A stretch of 64,000 nt of DNA from Rhizobium sp. BK418 (GTDB lineage: Bacteria; Pseudomonadota; Alphaproteobacteria; Rhizobiales; Rhizobiaceae). The stretch lies in contig NZ_SLZK01000001.1 in assembly GCF_004341105.1 (NCBI RefSeq), positions 930,001 to 994,000 on the forward strand, in the 5' to 3' direction. Under the pieces are notes generated by a model. It made no database searches. It worked only from the letters and a program-made list of their open reading frames with translations, and was not told the DNA's origin. A program made the translations under genes and the position numbers. Positions 7,353 through 16,439 of the stretch are shown here, piece after piece; the stretch's first letter is position 1, and every line of letters begins with the position of its first letter.

Positions 7353-8303
7353 CTACACCGATGCGCGGCGCGCCGGAAGCTCAAAAATCGGAATGATCTC
7401 AGCATCTTTCTTGATGTCTTCTTCGGCAAGAAAGGCAACGACTTCATTGAGCACCGGCCCTGCCGAGATGATGCGGCGATGGCCGAAGCCGTTCGCCCAG
7501 GAAAGCCGAACATGATTGCCCGAGGCCGCATAGCGCCGTGCATGGGCGGCACCGACTTCCTTGTCGTCCTCTGCATGGATGACGAGCACCGGTTTGCCGA
7601 TGTTTGCCGCCTTCTTGCCGGCGTCGAAATCCTCAAGTCTCCGCCCGGTTATCCGCTGCACGACATCTTCAAGGGCTGCCTGCGCGGCCGGCTTCAGCCG
7701 CAGCATCCGGCCGAAATCCGTAAACAACCATTGCATTTCGCTCGGCGAACCGATCAGCACCAAACGCTCGGCCGAGACCGGCTTGACGTCAGGCAGGATG
7801 GCGGAGGCTGAAACCATGAGCGCCGCCCCGCCGAAGGAATGGCCGATGACCGCATCGAAGCGGCCGAACCGCCCCTCGGCTGCAGCGATTGCTTTCACCG
7901 CCAGCGCCATATGCAGGAAGCGACCGCCGGCGCGGCCATGGCCGGGAAAATCGAGCGCGATCACTTCCGCACCCGTGGCCGCCAGCATCGTCACGAGATC
8001 GGCCATATAGGCCATGCCGGAGCCCCAGCCATGGGTGACGAGATAGCGCTTGCGCCGGCCGAGTGCTCCGCCGTTCAGCCGGTAAGCATGGGCACGCCTG
8101 CCATCGACCGGCAACGTGAACTGTTCAGCACCGGCAAGCTTGGCGACGCCAGCAGCATGGGCGGCCTTCGCCTTCCCTCCTTTCGGCCTTGCAGAGGGTG
8201 TGCGGCAGAACAGCCGGAAGGCCGCCTCGCCGGCCAGACGCGGAGAAACGGATTGCATGAGCGAAAATCCGAGGCGCGTGACCTCAAGCGTAAAGTTTGC
8301 CAT
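7353..8303 (-). CDS. Alpha/beta hydrolase
   Basis: A 316-residue alpha/beta hydrolase. The nucleophile elbow is GHSFGG (Ser156), the oxyanion motif HGWGSG (91-96), the acid is Asp247 in HAEDDKEV and the general base His275 in GFGHRR, so the triad is complete. No signal peptide, so cytoplasmic. The start at 8303 is the ATG that avoids running into the divergent MarR gene. It shares a 45-bp intergenic region with that MarR gene, where two tandem dyads lie, so it is very probably MarR-controlled. Substrate unknown; an ester or lactone is likely. Confidence 0.9.
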   Translation of the reverse strand: MANFTLEVTRLGFSLMQSVSPRLAGEAAFRLFCRTPSARPKGGKAKAAHAAGVAKLAGAEQFTLPVDGRRAHAYRLNGGALGRRKRYLVTHGWGSGMAYMADLVTMLAATGAEVIALDFPGHGRAGGRFLHMALAVKAIAAAEGRFGRFDAVIGHSFGGAALMVSASAILPDVKPVSAERLVLIGSPSEMQWLFTDFGRMLRLKPAAQAALEDVVQRITGRRLEDFDAGKKAANIGKPVLVIHAEDDKEVGAAHARRYAASGNHVRLSWANGFGHRRIISAGPVLNEVVAFLAEEDIKKDAEIIPIFELPARRASV

Positions 8304-8320
8304 GATGGGAATCCGATAAT

Positions 8321-8354
8321 GTTCAACACTGAACAATAAAGTACAACGATGAAC
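8321..8354. promoter_or_regulatory. Tandem MarR operator between the hydrolase and marR genes
   Basis: Two copies of the same dyad: GTTCA-ACAC-TGAAC at 8321-8334 (perfect) and GTACA-ACGA-TGAAC at 8341-8354 (one mismatch between arms). Their centres are exactly 20 bp apart, about two helical turns, and the second covers the ATG of the MarR gene at 8349. Spacing and place are what is expected for cooperative binding of MarR dimers repressing both divergent genes. Binding itself is inferred. Confidence 0.75.
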
Positions 8355-8816
8355 AAAAATCAATCCCTGCCCTGGGATCATCCGCGTTTTAGAAGCTGGA
8401 TCGCGGTGGCTCGCGCCTGCCAGCTCATGCAGCAGTCCCTGGCCCGCTCGCTTTCCGATCTCGACATCAAGCCGCCGCATCTCGATATTCTCGTCAATCT
8501 CTACCGCTTCGAAGGCATTTCGCAGCAGGAACTGGCAAGAAAGCTGCTGGTCGGCCGCTCCAACATGAGCATGCTGCTGCCACAGATGGAAAAGCGCGGG
8601 CTTATCATCCGCCGCGACGACGAGCGCGACAAGCGCGTACTGCGCCTGCACCTCACACCCGAAGGCCGCAAGCTGACCGAAGAGGCCATGGCCATCCAGA
8701 CGGCCCTCATCGAGCGCACATTGTCTGCCGAGCCGATCGAGCAATGCATGGCAACCGCCGATTCGATGGAGCGCATCATCGGTGTGCTGCTGCAGGACTT
8801 GAGGGACGAGGAATAG
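8349..8816 (+). CDS. MarR-family transcriptional regulator
   Basis: A 155-residue MarR protein: HTH region about residues 55-80 (ISQQELARKLLVGRSNMSML) followed by the wing RRDDERDKRVLRLHLTPEG, the family hallmark with the D-x-R-x-x-x-x-x-L-T-x-x-G pattern. It is divergent from an alpha/beta hydrolase gene with only 45 bp between starts; two tandem dyads fill this gap. MarR proteins normally lose DNA affinity on binding small aromatic or lipid ligands or upon Cys oxidation; this one has Cys near residues 24 and about 134, so the signal is open. Confidence 0.94.
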   Translation: MNKNQSLPWDHPRFRSWIAVARACQLMQQSLARSLSDLDIKPPHLDILVNLYRFEGISQQELARKLLVGRSNMSMLLPQMEKRGLIIRRDDERDKRVLRLHLTPEGRKLTEEAMAIQTALIERTLSAEPIEQCMATADSMERIIGVLLQDLRDEE

Positions 8817-8825
8817 CTAGAAACT

Positions 8826-8872
8826 GGAGCGGGATGCCGGATCATATGGGATTTCGGATGACACCCCGCTCC
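8826..8872. repeat. Long stem-loop between convergent marR and lysR genes
   Basis: GGAGCGGG (8826-8833) and CCCGCTCC (8865-8872) form a perfect 8-bp stem enclosing 31 nt that contain a further short CCG/CGG pairing. It lies between two convergent genes (stops at 8816 and 8905). It may be a Rhizobium intergenic palindrome and could terminate transcription from either side, although no T-run follows. Confidence 0.4.
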
Positions 8873-8904
8873 GCCACCGAGGTCGTCAATCGCCGCCCGC
8901 AGGA

Positions 8905-9810
8905 TTACGATCGACCGAACGACCTGCCTATGAGTAATCGAAATGCACGGGAGGCCGGATCGTCGTTCGTTCTGTCGTGCCAGATCAGGTTTACGGCAGT
9001 TTTCAGTGTCGGCGCCGGCGCTTTAAGAACGCTGAGGCCGAATTGCTCTTGAAAGACATCGACCAAGTTTGCCGGAAGCGTGGCCACGAAATCCGTTTCA
9101 GCCGCGACAGCCGCGGCTGCGACAAAGCTCGGGACTGTCATGGCGACATGGCGCTCGATGCCGGCATCGGCATAAAGTCGTGCCAGTCCGCGGTAACCGC
9201 GACCCGGCGCCACCTGTACCTCGACATGCTCGAGCTTCGACAACCGAGCCTTGGTGATGCGTTCTCCTGCGCTCGGATGGCTGCGCCGCGCTACGAGCAC
9301 GCTTGTCTCGCTGCGAAGGGGCGAGATGTGAACCCCTGGCGCCGTGTCTTCAATAGCGGCAATCGCAACGTCTACCTCGGTGCTTGGAGGGCCGCCAAGG
9401 GACAGGTAGGTGTCGATGCCGACGATACGAAGTCGGGCACGAGGCATTTCGGAGGACATCAGTCGACCAAAAGCAGGAAGCCAAGAAATCTGCCCGGCAT
9501 CGGAAACTGCGATTGTGAACTGACGTGTGGTTGTCGCCGGATCGAAGGCCTGGCTCTGTACCGCGCGTTTAAGCTCCTCAAGCGCGCTCTTGAGTGCAGG
9601 CGCAAGCTCCAAACCACGCGGCGTCGCCACAACCCCACGCCCGCTGCGGACAACGAGCGGATCGCCAATGAATGTTCGCAATCTGGCGAGCGCGTTGCTG
9701 ACTGCCGAGGGAGTCACATGCAGGCGCTCTGCGGCGCGCGCCACGCTGCCTTCGGTAAGCACCGCGTCAAGAGTGACGAGAAGGTTGAGATCGATATGGG
9801 TTAAGCTCAC
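8905..9810 (-). CDS. LysR-family transcriptional regulator (NodD/LinR-like branch)
   Basis: A 301-residue LysR protein opening with MSLTHIDLNLLVTLDAVL, followed by the HTH (GSVARAAERLHVTPSAVSNAL) and PLVVRSGRG. That opening is typical of the PcpR/LinR/NodD branch, whose members respond to aromatic compounds. The effector domain spans about residues 90-295. It is divergent from the small ABM-type gene at 9898 with 87 bp between starts, so that gene is the natural target. Confidence 0.9.
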   Translation of the reverse strand: MSLTHIDLNLLVTLDAVLTEGSVARAAERLHVTPSAVSNALARLRTFIGDPLVVRSGRGVVATPRGLELAPALKSALEELKRAVQSQAFDPATTTRQFTIAVSDAGQISWLPAFGRLMSSEMPRARLRIVGIDTYLSLGGPPSTEVDVAIAAIEDTAPGVHISPLRSETSVLVARRSHPSAGERITKARLSKLEHVEVQVAPGRGYRGLARLYADAGIERHVAMTVPSFVAAAAVAAETDFVATLPANLVDVFQEQFGLSVLKAPAPTLKTAVNLIWHDRTNDDPASRAFRLLIGRSFGRS

Positions 9811-9897
9811 GGTTGGTGAGCATATCCCTCATGAAACATAACTGGCAAGAACGAATGTGATGCTGCACTGTATGTTCGCAAGAGCATGGAGGCGAAT

Positions 9898-10200
9898 ATG
9901 ACAAGAGTTGCTACGATTGGGACATTCGGAATCAAATCGGGGCGGATGGACGAGTTCATTTCCCTGCAGAGAGAGTTCGCGATGTCGCGATGCTTGGCCG
10001 GCCTCGTGGGAGGCCGGATGTATCGCAACCGGGAAGGCACGAAGGCGGTCCTGGTCAGCCAATTTGAATCGGTCGAAGCCCAGGAAGCAATCATGGGAAG
10101 CGCCGAATTGCGGAGCCACATCGAGAAACTGCGGGAGATGGTCGATTCCTCCAGTCCCGACATCTACGAGGAAGCCTACACATATGGCGAATTCAAATAG
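9898..10200 (+). CDS. Antibiotic-biosynthesis-monooxygenase-like (dimeric alpha/beta barrel) protein
   Basis: A 100-residue protein with the small ferredoxin-like dimeric alpha/beta-barrel pattern: TRVATIGTFGIKSGRMDEFISL, a central GGRMYRNREGTKAVLVSQFES, and a final helix/strand. ABM-like proteins are monooxygenases or ligand-binding proteins acting on quinones or similar compounds. ATG at 9898 is chosen because GGAGG sits 6 bp before it; an ATG at 9886 overlaps that ribosome-binding site. The divergent LysR gene is its likely regulator. The weak point is the short, divergent sequence. Confidence 0.68.
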   Translation: MTRVATIGTFGIKSGRMDEFISLQREFAMSRCLAGLVGGRMYRNREGTKAVLVSQFESVEAQEAIMGSAELRSHIEKLREMVDSSSPDIYEEAYTYGEFK

Positions 10201-10266
10201 GAATGCGTCGAGACTTAGCGCGCCATGCGTCCATTTGGATGCAGAAAGGATTCTAAGTCTTTGAAT

Positions 10267-10289
10267 CCGAAATCGGTTCCGATTTTCGG
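10267..10289. repeat. Small intergenic palindrome
   Basis: CCGAAATCGG (10267-10276) and CCGATTTTCGG (10279-10289) pair over about 10 bp with one extra base. It sits between the ABM-like gene and the end of the LtrA gene. Palindromes with this AATCGG-x-CCGATT core are common between genes in Rhizobiales. No T-run follows, so it is not a standard terminator. Confidence 0.4.
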
Positions 10290-10375
10290 GCCGATGCTGT
10301 AGCGATACCACGCTTCGCCGATGGGCTTGTCGCCTGCATCGTTCGGGTGGCAGGCCCGGTTCGGGACGCCGAACC

Positions 10376-11563
10376 CTAGTGCAGCACCGGTCCGGCCGGA
10401 CCGCGTGTCAGCGATCGGTATTCCCAAGCGGCTACGATGATCAGCACCAGCGCCGCCAGAATGCCCATCACATAGACCTGCACGAACGGAGCCGCGAAGG
10501 CGCAGAGGATCAGGATGACGATGCCGGCGAGATGCGAGAGCGGCATCCGTCCGCTGGTCGCCCCCTTGAACCAGAGATTACCGATCAGAAAGAGTCCGGA
10601 GCCGCCGAGCACGGAGGCGGCGATCGCGAGATTGCCGGTCTCATGCGGATGTTCGAACATGAACTCCACCGCCACCGCATGGACGATGATGCCGGCCAGG
10701 ATCGGGATATGCGCATAGGTGAAGGCCTGCCGCGCAAGGCTTCCCGGTGTATCGGCATGTTCGATGCGGTGGGCCGCCCGCTGATGGCCGAAGCGGAAAT
10801 AGAGCCACCACATGGCGACCGTGCCGACGAAGCCGATCAGGAAGACGACGCCGGTCATGACCGAGAATTCCATTTCGGAGAAGGTGCGGCCGGACACCAG
10901 GATCGCTTCGCCGAGGCAGATGATGATGAAGAGCGCGCAGCGCTCCGCCATATGCGCACCGGAAACGTCCCATTCCTCGGTCTTCGACTTGCCGAGGCCC
11001 GGCACAGCAAAGCCTAAGGCTGGGCCGCAATATTCGATCAGAAGCGCGATCACCCAGCAGGTCAGCCGCGCCTCGTGCTCCAGAAGCCCGCCTGATATCC
11101 AGAACACGCCGGCTACGGCAAGGTAGGTGGTGATGCGCACGAAGTTGATCGTGGCCGAGCGGCCTGCGGCCCGCATCGCATAGGTGGTGAAGGCCGAGCG
11201 GCCGACCTGCATCAGCACATAGGCCGAGGCGAAAAGCAGGCCCTTATCGCCGAAGGCCTCCGGAATGGAGGCCGAGAGAACAAGGCCGAGCAGCATCAGC
11301 ACGATCAACATGGATCGCACTGGCATGCGTTCCGGGTCGAGCCAGTTCGTCACCCATGCGGTGAAGATCCAGACCCACCAGACGGCAAACATCATCAGAG
11401 CCGCTTCGACGGCGCCGAGCAGCGTGTAATGCGCAAATAGCGCATGCGAGAGCTGGGAGACGGAAAAGACGAAAACGAGATCGAAGAAGAGTTCCAGGAA
11501 TGTGACCCTGCTGCCGGTATGCCCATGGGCTCTCAGCCAGCTCTCGTTGTGCGTTTCCGTCAT
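10376..11563 (-). CDS. Low temperature requirement protein A (LtrA) family membrane protein
   Basis: A 395-residue very hydrophobic protein with about 11-12 membrane helices. The N-terminal motif VTFLELFFDLVFVFSVSQLS is the LtrA family signature. LtrA was linked to growth in the cold in Listeria, but its molecular function is not known. The ATG at 11563 has GGGGGA at a normal distance; the ATG three codons upstream (11572) lies too close to that sequence but cannot be excluded. It appears to be a single gene. Confidence 0.88.
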   Translation of the reverse strand: MTETHNESWLRAHGHTGSRVTFLELFFDLVFVFSVSQLSHALFAHYTLLGAVEAALMMFAVWWVWIFTAWVTNWLDPERMPVRSMLIVLMLLGLVLSASIPEAFGDKGLLFASAYVLMQVGRSAFTTYAMRAAGRSATINFVRITTYLAVAGVFWISGGLLEHEARLTCWVIALLIEYCGPALGFAVPGLGKSKTEEWDVSGAHMAERCALFIIICLGEAILVSGRTFSEMEFSVMTGVVFLIGFVGTVAMWWLYFRFGHQRAAHRIEHADTPGSLARQAFTYAHIPILAGIIVHAVAVEFMFEHPHETGNLAIAASVLGGSGLFLIGNLWFKGATSGRMPLSHLAGIVILILCAFAAPFVQVYVMGILAALVLIIVAAWEYRSLTRGPAGPVLH

Positions 11564-11595
11564 GTGCCCCATTTCCCCCGTCGTGCCAGTTGATA

Positions 11596-11973
11596 TCAGC
11601 GCGGCTTTTCCGCCACGTCCCGACTCATCCCCTTTGCCTTCAGCTCTTCCTCATAAGCTGAAAAGAGCTCGAATGCGCGCTCGCCGAGTTCGCGCAGATA
11701 GGTCCACGTATAGATGCCGGTATCGTGCATGTCGTCGAAGCCGATGCGCACGGCATAATTGCCCGTGGGTACGACGGAGATGATGGTGATGTTGCGCTTG
11801 CCCGGCACCGTGACTTTCTGCCCTGGCCCGTGGCCCTGCACTTCGGCGGACGGCGACAAGACGCGCAGAAGCTCAGCCGAAAGATGAAAGCTTTGCCCGT
11901 CGTTGAAGCTTACCACCAGCCTCTGGCGGTCTTTCGAAACCCTGATTTCGGTCGGCCAGATATCGCTCATCAT
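11596..11973 (-). CDS. DUF971 (GBBH-like N-terminal) domain protein
   Basis: A 125-residue protein made of a single DUF971 domain: WPTEIRVSKDRQRLVVSFNDG at the start, then LRVLSPSAEVQGHG and the conserved NYAVRIGFDDMHDTGIYTWTYL segment. The domain is the N-terminal part of gamma-butyrobetaine hydroxylase. Stand-alone copies are often found near Fe-S or molybdenum-cofactor genes, and here it lies divergently next to moaA, 114 bp apart. Two consecutive ATG codons are available; the first is used here. Function unknown. Confidence 0.88.
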   Translation of the reverse strand: MMSDIWPTEIRVSKDRQRLVVSFNDGQSFHLSAELLRVLSPSAEVQGHGPGQKVTVPGKRNITIISVVPTGNYAVRIGFDDMHDTGIYTWTYLRELGERAFELFSAYEEELKAKGMSRDVAEKPR

Positions 11974-12087
11974 TATGTCCTCTTCTCATGCGAGGAGTAG
12001 GCGTTGATCTTTTTCAGCGCAAGCTCAATTTGGCTTGGCCCCGCGGCCTGTTTCCCTTGACGCCACAATAGCATATGCCACATTGAA

Positions 12088-13152
12088 ATGAGTATGGAGA
12101 CGGACGTGAATACGAGTGTTGGAACGATTGGTGATGCCTACCCGATGGTTTCGGATAAAACTCCGATGATCGATCCCTTCGGACGTGCGGTCACCTATCT
12201 GCGCGTCTCTGTCACCGACCGCTGCGATTTCCGCTGCACCTATTGCATGGCGGAAAATATGACCTTCCTGCCTAAGAAGGATCTCTTGACGCTGGAAGAG
12301 CTCGACCGGCTCTGTTCCGCCTTCATCGCCAAGGGTGTACGCAAGATCCGGCTGACCGGCGGCGAGCCCCTGGTGCGCAAGAACATCATGTATCTGGTAC
12401 GTCAGCTCGGCCGCCAGATTGGTTCGGGCCTCGACGAGCTGACGCTCACCACCAACGGCTCGCAGCTCGCCCGTCATGCCGAAGAACTCTATGAGTGCGG
12501 CGTGCGCCGCATCAATGTCTCGCTCGACACGCTCGATCCGGACAAATTCCGCAAGATCACTCGCTGGGGCGATTTCGCCAAGGTGATGGAAGGCATCGAT
12601 GCCGCCCAGAAGGCGGGCTTGAAGATCAAGCTCAATGCCGTGGCGCTGAAAGGTTTCAACGAGACGGAAATACCCGACATGCTGCGTTTCGCGCATGGCC
12701 GCGGCATGGATCTGACCGTCATCGAAACCATGCCGATGGGCGAGATCGAGGAAGACCGCACCGACCAGTATCTGCCGCTGTCGAAACTCAGAGCCGATCT
12801 GGAACAGCAGTTCACCCTCGCCGATATCGACTACCAGACCGGCGGCCCTGCCCGGTATGTGAGGGTCGCGGAAACCGGCGGCCGGCTCGGCTTCATCACC
12901 CCGCTTACCCATAATTTCTGCGAGAGCTGCAACCGGGTACGGCTGACCTGCACCGGAACGCTCTACATGTGCCTCGGCCAGAACGACGCCGCCGACCTGC
13001 GATCGGCGCTGCGCGCCACCGAAGACGATGGCCTGCTGCATGCGGCGATCGACGAGGCGATTACCCGCAAGCCCAAAGGCCACGATTTCATCATCGACCG
13101 CACCCACAAGCGGCCTGCTGTCGCCCGGCATATGAGTGTGACCGGGGGCTGA
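12088..13152 (+). CDS. moaA: GTP 3',8-cyclase MoaA
   Basis: A 354-residue radical-SAM enzyme that makes 3',8-cH2GTP, the first step of molybdenum cofactor synthesis. The SAM [4Fe-4S] motif C46-x3-C50-x2-C53 (CDFRCTYC), the GGEP motif ([10 protein letters not shown]), the substrate-side cluster C278-x2-C281-x13-C295 and the C-terminal Gly-Gly needed for catalysis (SVTGG) are all present, so it should be active. The start at 12088 has only a weak ribosome-binding site. The later Moco genes mobA and mobB lie 4-5 kb downstream on the same strand, not in one operon with it. Confidence 0.97.
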   Translation: MSMETDVNTSVGTIGDAYPMVSDKTPMIDPFGRAVTYLRVSVTDRCDFRCTYCMAENMTFLPKKDLLTLEELDRLCSAFIAKGVRKIRLTGGEPLVRKNIMYLVRQLGRQIGSGLDELTLTTNGSQLARHAEELYECGVRRINVSLDTLDPDKFRKITRWGDFAKVMEGIDAAQKAGLKIKLNAVALKGFNETEIPDMLRFAHGRGMDLTVIETMPMGEIEEDRTDQYLPLSKLRADLEQQFTLADIDYQTGGPARYVRVAETGGRLGFITPLTHNFCESCNRVRLTCTGTLYMCLGQNDAADLRSALRATEDDGLLHAAIDEAITRKPKGHDFIIDRTHKRPAVARHMSVTGG

Positions 13153-13196
13153 TCGATGGCAGAGCGACCTCCCGCTTTGGCGCTCTGTCTTCCACG

Positions 13197-13220
13197 AAAA
13201 AGCCCCGCAAAAAGCGGGGC
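13197..13220 (-). terminator. Intrinsic terminator of the csbD-like gene
   Basis: Stem GCCCCGC (13202-13208) / GCGGGGC (13214-13220), loop of five A, followed on the minus strand by five T (13201-13197). It ends the minus-strand CsbD-like gene 40 bp after its stop and may also help stop moaA read-through from the other side. Confidence 0.85.
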
Positions 13221-13259
13221 CAGATCATACAGATGGGGTTCTTCTGAAATCCAATTGTA

Positions 13260-13466
13260 TCAGTGCCAGGTCTGGCGGCTGTACCAGCTGTCCACATCAC
13301 TGCGGACGCGGTCCTTTTCGTAGCCATAGCGTTCCTGCAGCTTGCCTTCGAGCTGCTCGCGACGCCCGTTGATCTGGTCGAGGTCATCGTCAGTAAGCCT
13401 GCCCCACTGTTCCTTGACCTTGCCCTTCATCTGCTTCCAGTTGCCTTCAACACGGTTCCAATCCAT
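13260..13466 (-). CDS. CsbD-family stress protein
   Basis: A 68-residue hydrophilic protein with the CsbD pattern: DWNRVEGNWKQMKGKVKEQWGRLTDDD, described here in part as WNRVEGNWKQMKGKVKEQWG, then INGRREQLEGKLQERYGY. CsbD-like proteins are abundant general-stress proteins of unknown mechanism, in Rhizobiales usually under general stress response control. ATG at 13466 follows AAGGAG; a GTG one codon upstream is the alternative. Terminators flank it on both sides, so it is monocistronic. Confidence 0.9.
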   Translation of the reverse strand: MDWNRVEGNWKQMKGKVKEQWGRLTDDDLDQINGRREQLEGKLQERYGYEKDRVRSDVDSWYSRQTWH

Positions 13467-13523
13467 CACGGTCTTCTCCTTCGTTGGACATGATCTGAAA
13501 ACGACCGGACCGCCTAATTGTTC

Positions 13524-13557
13524 AAAAGAAAAACCCGCGATGCGAGCACCGCGGGTT
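13524..13557 (-). terminator. Intrinsic terminator of the chemoreceptor gene
   Basis: On the minus strand AACCCGCG (13557-13550) pairs with CGCGGGTT (13539-13532) across a 10-nt loop and continues into TTTTTCTTTT. It lies 28 bp after the stop of the chemoreceptor gene at 13585 and insulates it from csbD. Confidence 0.82.
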
Positions 13558-13584
13558 CTCGGATATCATTCCTGACGCGACTGC

Positions 13585-16140
13585 TTACGCAGCCCGGCCC
13601 GACCAGCGGCCCTCGGCGCGGCTATTGCCATGCACCTCGCCGTCATCGCCGGTGCGGAAGCGGTCGACCTTTTCCGAGAGCATGTCGACACGCTGGCGCA
13701 GGCCCTGGATCTCGGCATTGTTCTCTTCCACCATCGCTGCATTCTGCTGGGTGATGAGTTCGACGTCATGAACCGCCTTGCTGACTTCATGCAGACCGGT
13801 CGACTGTTCGCCGGTGGCCGCCGAAATCTCGGCGACGAGCCGCTGCACGCCGCCGACATGGGCGATGATTTCGGCGAGCGCCTGGCCGGTTTCCTCGACG
13901 AGCTGCACGCCGCTCTGAACCTGGCCGGAGCTTGCCGAGATGAGTTCCTTGATCTCGCGGGCGGCCTTGGCGCAGCGTTGCGCCAGTTCCCGCACTTCCT
14001 GTGCTACGACCGCAAAGCCGCGGCCCGCCTCGCCGGCGCGCGCTGCTTCGACGCCGGCATTCAGCGCCAGAAGGTTCGTCTGGAAGGCGATCTCGTCGAT
14101 CACACCGATAATGGTCGCGATCTTTTCCGAGGAGCGGTTGATCTCGCCCATGGCATCGACCGCCTTGGCGACAATCTCGCCGGAGCGGCTGGCGAAAGCC
14201 TGGGTCGCATCGACGGACTGCGCCGTCTGCTTGGCGCGGTCGGCGGTGGAGCGCACGACATCGCTCAGGTGACGCAGCGCCCGTGAGCTTTCTTCCAATG
14301 CTGCCGCCTGCTGTTCGGTCCGGCGGGCAAGATCGTCCGCCGAGGATGCCAGGTTGCCCGTGCCGCCCTTGATCTCGACGGTCGCGGAGCGAACATCCGA
14401 CAGTGTCTGGCGCAGCGCCTCGACGGCGTGGTTATAGGTATCGGCCATCTCGACGAAATCAGCGGCAAGATCGTTGCGCATGCCGGTCTCCAGATTGCCT
14501 TGGGCAAGCTGCTGAAGCACGTCGGAGAGCGCGTTCAACGCGTGCTTCTGTTCGGCCTCGATGCGGGCGCGCTCGGCGGCGCGGCGGTTGGCCTCGTCGG
14601 CAGACAATGCACGCGCGCTTTCGGCTTCCTTCTCAAGCCTGACATTTTCGACCGCCGCATCGCGGAAAACGGCGACCGAGCGCACCATGTCGCCGATTTC
14701 ATCACCGCGGTTGCGGCCTTCGATGGCGACTTCGAGATCGCCATCGGCAAGCCGCGTCATCACGTCGGAAACGCGCTTCAGCGGGCCGCGCAGCGTCTCG
14801 ACCAGCATTAGGCCGCCGACGATCGCAAGCAGCGTCCCAAGGATCATTGCAAAGACGGAAACCTGGGCCGAACGCTCGCTGTCTTCCTTGCCGAGCTCCT
14901 GCGCCTGGCTGACGAACTGGCGCAGCGAGGCCATGGCGCCGGAGAGGATTTCGGAGGATTGCTGGCGGGCAGCCTTCCAGTCGGCTGCTGCTTTCAGCAT
15001 GTCGGCCGAACCTGAGGCCAGCGAGGCGGCGGCCGGGGCGATCTTGTCAGCGAAGGCTTTCAGCACGTTGTCCTTGGCGCCGAGCGCGGAAATCTTCTTT
15101 GCGGTTTCGGTGAGCGTCTTGAGATCGGCGAGAACCACGTCACGCGAAGCACCGACACGCGCGCTCAGCATCTGACTGACATGCACCTGCAGACGATCGG
15201 CGATGTCGCGCACTTGATCGACCGCGTTCAGCAATTCGCGTTGTTCGGCAATGCTCTTGTCGAGGCTGACGAAGCGGGCGGACGCCGTATCGCTGTTCTT
15301 GGCCGACTGCAGCGTCATCTGCCCTTCGGTATTGACGAAGCCGGTAAGAAGCGGCGCCATGCTTGTCGCCTTCTCATCCGGCGTGCCATTGCCCTTCAGC
15401 AGTGCATCGAGCTTGTCCGCGGTACTGGCGAGCTGCTCGATCAGCGGCATGCCGTCCTTGGAGACCATGCCGCTTGCGACACCGAGCTGTTTCCGGATCT
15501 CGGCCATATGCTGCTGGGCTGCCTCCACCTGCTCGTCGGGCGTGAAGCCCATCTGGATATCGACGCGCATCGCGCCCATGATGTCGGTCAGCGACTTGAA
15601 GGCGACGGTATCGTAAAGCAGCGCCTTGGCGAAGACTTCCTTGTCGGTAAAATCCTTGCGCACGATATCGGCCTGTCCGCCGGCTTCGTCGGCCGCAGCC
15701 GAGATTGTCTGCAGCGTCCTAGTGATCGTCGCAACACTCGCATTCTCATTCTGGCGCAGACTCCACAGCGTTTCCTGCTGCCTGCGCATGGCAGATGCAA
15801 GGCTGCTGACTTCGGTGAGCTGGCTGCGCTGGTTGTCGGTCTTCAGGAGGCCGTTCAGACGCACCACGCCGTTTTCCTGCGCATCGATCGCCTTGCCGAA
15901 ATCGGCCTTGCTCGCATCCGAGGGATCGGAGACGAATTCCTGCAGCGCGGCCTGGAGGTTCTCGAAATCGGAAATGTTTTCGATCGTTGCGCGGGTCACC
16001 GTCATATGACCGTTCAGGATATTGGCCGTGTGGTAACCAAGGATACCGACGCCGGCGATCAGCGCGACGAGCGGGATGACGAAGAGCAGGACCTTGGTGA
16101 CGATACGACGGCTTTGCAGGAGACGGTCGATGAAGTGCAT
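13585..16140 (-). CDS. Methyl-accepting chemotaxis protein
   Basis: An 851-residue transmembrane chemoreceptor: TM1 at about 15-37, an unusually long (about 390 residue) helical periplasmic sensor rich in Ala and Gln, TM2 near 428-450, a HAMP domain ([20 protein letters not shown]) with a second HAMP-like segment ([26 protein letters not shown]), and the cytoplasmic signalling hairpin. The tip is intact ([21 protein letters not shown]). There is no C-terminal CheR/CheB pentapeptide. The ATG at 16140 starts just before the first basic/TM segment. No che genes are nearby, so it is an orphan receptor; the ligand is unknown. Confidence 0.93.
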   Translation of the reverse strand: MHFIDRLLQSRRIVTKVLLFVIPLVALIAGVGILGYHTANILNGHMTVTRATIENISDFENLQAALQEFVSDPSDASKADFGKAIDAQENGVVRLNGLLKTDNQRSQLTEVSSLASAMRRQQETLWSLRQNENASVATITRTLQTISAAADEAGGQADIVRKDFTDKEVFAKALLYDTVAFKSLTDIMGAMRVDIQMGFTPDEQVEAAQQHMAEIRKQLGVASGMVSKDGMPLIEQLASTADKLDALLKGNGTPDEKATSMAPLLTGFVNTEGQMTLQSAKNSDTASARFVSLDKSIAEQRELLNAVDQVRDIADRLQVHVSQMLSARVGASRDVVLADLKTLTETAKKISALGAKDNVLKAFADKIAPAAASLASGSADMLKAAADWKAARQQSSEILSGAMASLRQFVSQAQELGKEDSERSAQVSVFAMILGTLLAIVGGLMLVETLRGPLKRVSDVMTRLADGDLEVAIEGRNRGDEIGDMVRSVAVFRDAAVENVRLEKEAESARALSADEANRRAAERARIEAEQKHALNALSDVLQQLAQGNLETGMRNDLAADFVEMADTYNHAVEALRQTLSDVRSATVEIKGGTGNLASSADDLARRTEQQAAALEESSRALRHLSDVVRSTADRAKQTAQSVDATQAFASRSGEIVAKAVDAMGEINRSSEKIATIIGVIDEIAFQTNLLALNAGVEAARAGEAGRGFAVVAQEVRELAQRCAKAAREIKELISASSGQVQSGVQLVEETGQALAEIIAHVGGVQRLVAEISAATGEQSTGLHEVSKAVHDVELITQQNAAMVEENNAEIQGLRQRVDMLSEKVDRFRTGDDGEVHGNSRAEGRWSGRAA

Positions 16141-16439
16141 GGGGAGCGGCGCCTTGAAACGATGGTACCGTCCATTCCACAATCATTCCGGATGGCTCGG
16201 CGGCACACTCCATCATGGAGAGTGGTCGTATCTTTGGCTGAATCGGTTGATACAACCTTAATCCGCAACCGACAGATCTGGGAATCATCCTTATTTTTCT
16301 AATATTTGCCGCATCTGCTTTCCCTCACGTTCGGTTGCACCGCACTGCAGCAACGAATTATTTCAGGTGTGGCATTCCTCCGATTCCCTTGGCCGTCGTT
16401 CCCTTCTAAAAGAGCCTGTAAGGTAAGGGATTCTCCAGC

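Noticed and set aside
12025..13131. A 368-codon minus-strand frame opposite moaA
   Set aside because: Shadow of moaA; moaA has all its Fe-S cysteines and the C-terminal Gly-Gly.
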